This document shows, in pieces, positions 63,300 to 64,000 of a stretch of 64,000 bases of DNA. The stretch covers positions 806,001 to 870,000 of the forward strand of contig NZ_AP014680.1 of assembly GCF_000829395.1 (NCBI RefSeq), given 5' to 3'. How positions within the stretch are numbered: the stretch's first letter is position 1; every line of letters begins with the position of its first letter. The stretch is from Paucilactobacillus hokkaidonensis JCM 18461. GTDB taxonomy: Bacteria > Bacillota > Bacilli > Lactobacillales > Lactobacillaceae. The translations under genes and the position numbers were made by a program. Under the pieces are notes generated by a model, which was not told where the DNA came from, made no database searches, and saw nothing but the letters and a program-made list of their open reading frames with translations.

Positions 63300-64000
63300 A
63301 TGCAAACACAAGCATGGGACCGATTTTGGCAGCAAAAAACACCAACTAATTTTTTTAATTGGTTGGTGAGTTTACTAAAGCGGATTGCCTTAATCGGAGT
63401 TTTATTCATTTTAATCCAGCTACCGCCAACCGCCATGTCATTAATTAAAAATCATCCACACTTAGATGTGGTTTCAGTGTCCGGGTTAGTTATTTTTGTG
63501 GGATTGTTTTTGGTAATTATCAACTGGGCGTACAAATTATTTAAACGCTACAATACGACCTCAATAAAACCGAGCCGGCCAGCACAAGATTTCAGAACAG
63601 TTATCTTTGGTTATGTGGCAATTTTTGTCGGTCAAATGGTGCTGGGCTGGTTAAATGCTTTTTTAAATCACCAAACTCAAACCGCTAACAATAATGCTGT
63701 GGCAAAGTTAATGAATGGCAATACATTAATTATGGTTGCGTTTAGCATTTCAACCGTACTACTAACACCATTTGCGGAGGAACTTATTTTTCGAGGGGTT
63801 CTGACCAATTTATTTTTTAAGCCGAATCAGTTTTGGTGGAAAATTATTCTATCTGGGGTTGTCTTTTCTTTGGGGCATGCCAGTACGACCCTGATTAGTT
63901 TCTTGATTTATTTTTATATGGGTGGCGTGTTGGCGTTTGTGTACCAAAAGACTGGTAAGATTAAAAATGCAATTATGTTGCATGCCTTGAATAACTTGGT
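63300..64000 (+). CDS. CPBP-family intramembrane metalloprotease (3' end outside window)
   Basis: ATG 63300 (AAAGGAG upstream) opens a frame that runs off the window, 233 codons visible. Polytopic membrane protein with the CPBP/Abi motifs: TPFAEELIFRGVLTN (EExxxR, about residues 157-171), FSLGHAST and MLHALNNL with the metal-binding His residues. Members include CAAX-prenyl-protease-like enzymes and bacteriocin self-immunity proteins; role here unknown. Confidence 0.88.
   Translation, partial: MQTQAWDRFWQQKTPTNFFNWLVSLLKRIALIGVLFILIQLPPTAMSLIKNHPHLDVVSVSGLVIFVGLFLVIINWAYKLFKRYNTTSIKPSRPAQDFRTVIFGYVAIFVGQMVLGWLNAFLNHQTQTANNNAVAKLMNGNTLIMVAFSISTVLLTPFAEELIFRGVLTNLFFKPNQFWWKIILSGVVFSLGHASTTLISFLIYFYMGGVLAFVYQKTGKIKNAIMLHALNNL

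Overview
This window comes from a low-GC Gram-positive chromosome, almost certainly a member of the Lactobacillaceae; I cannot fix genus or species. The indicators are LPQT[D/N]-anchored surface proteins with mucin-binding repeats, a KxYKxGKxW-type signal peptide, a WxL / DUF916 cluster, an Asp23/AmaP stress operon, a leuS T-box, an SMK (SAM-III) riboswitch on metK, PepV, and CcpA-type cre sites. No rRNA, tRNA, IS transposase or CRISPR array was seen.

Layout. 1-7860: two large mucin-binding/lectin-type LPXTG adhesins; the first is cut by the window edge and carries three near-perfect 321-bp repeats, the second is broken by a nonsense codon in its signal peptide and by a 7-bp tandem duplication. 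8010-9977: Mga-like regulator and a CinA-type amidohydrolase. 10215-12711: envelope/alkaline-stress cluster (AmaP, DUF2273, Asp23, GlsB, short-chain dehydrogenase). 12881-13893: broken GNAT gene abutting an XRE gene. 14111-17839: four-gene WxL surface cluster. 18182-25066: metabolism and maintenance (baeRF-like protein, asparaginase, TAG glycosylase, MazEF, membrane proteins, TetR, diacetyl/acetoin reductase). 25338-28890: DinJ/YafQ, a PDZ-less HtrA, and SMK-controlled metK. 28994-40408: MFS exporter, MnmM, PAP2 phosphatase, T-box leuS, MurJ-like flippase, pseudouridine synthase, NnrD, PepV, Usp. 40518-54118: a signalling region with two divergent XRE-TPR/LytTR pairs, two AgrC-like kinases, an Rgg-like regulator, a GH73 muramidase-type hydrolase, an LPXTG protein and DUF975. 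54333-54857: a second DinJ with a frameshifted YafQ. 54946-64000: GH65 phosphorylase plus beta-phosphoglucomutase, MscL, a hydroxyacid dehydrogenase, a candidate type I toxin/antisense-RNA pair, a PadR/DUF1700/DUF4097 operon and a partial CPBP protease.

Most striking signal. At least nine long (about 100-130 nt) imperfect hairpins are scattered through the window. They share conserved blocks (AGAGTG, CCGCGGTTAGA, CGKAGTGTAAC, TCTGCGG, CACGTTTC in one orientation) while the helices between the blocks differ in sequence yet stay complementary. Seven of nine sit directly at a gene's 3' end in the same orientation, with AGAGTG at or just after the stop codon; in two of these the element itself supplies the stop codon. 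The other two lie in the regulated leaders of metK and leuS. I do not recognise the family and regard it as the best candidate for an undescribed structured or mobile element.

Other points of interest are the decayed adhesin, the decayed toxin genes beside intact antitoxins, the orphan quorum-sensing hardware without an evident peptide gene, and the antisense-RNA locus at 60.7-60.96 kb.
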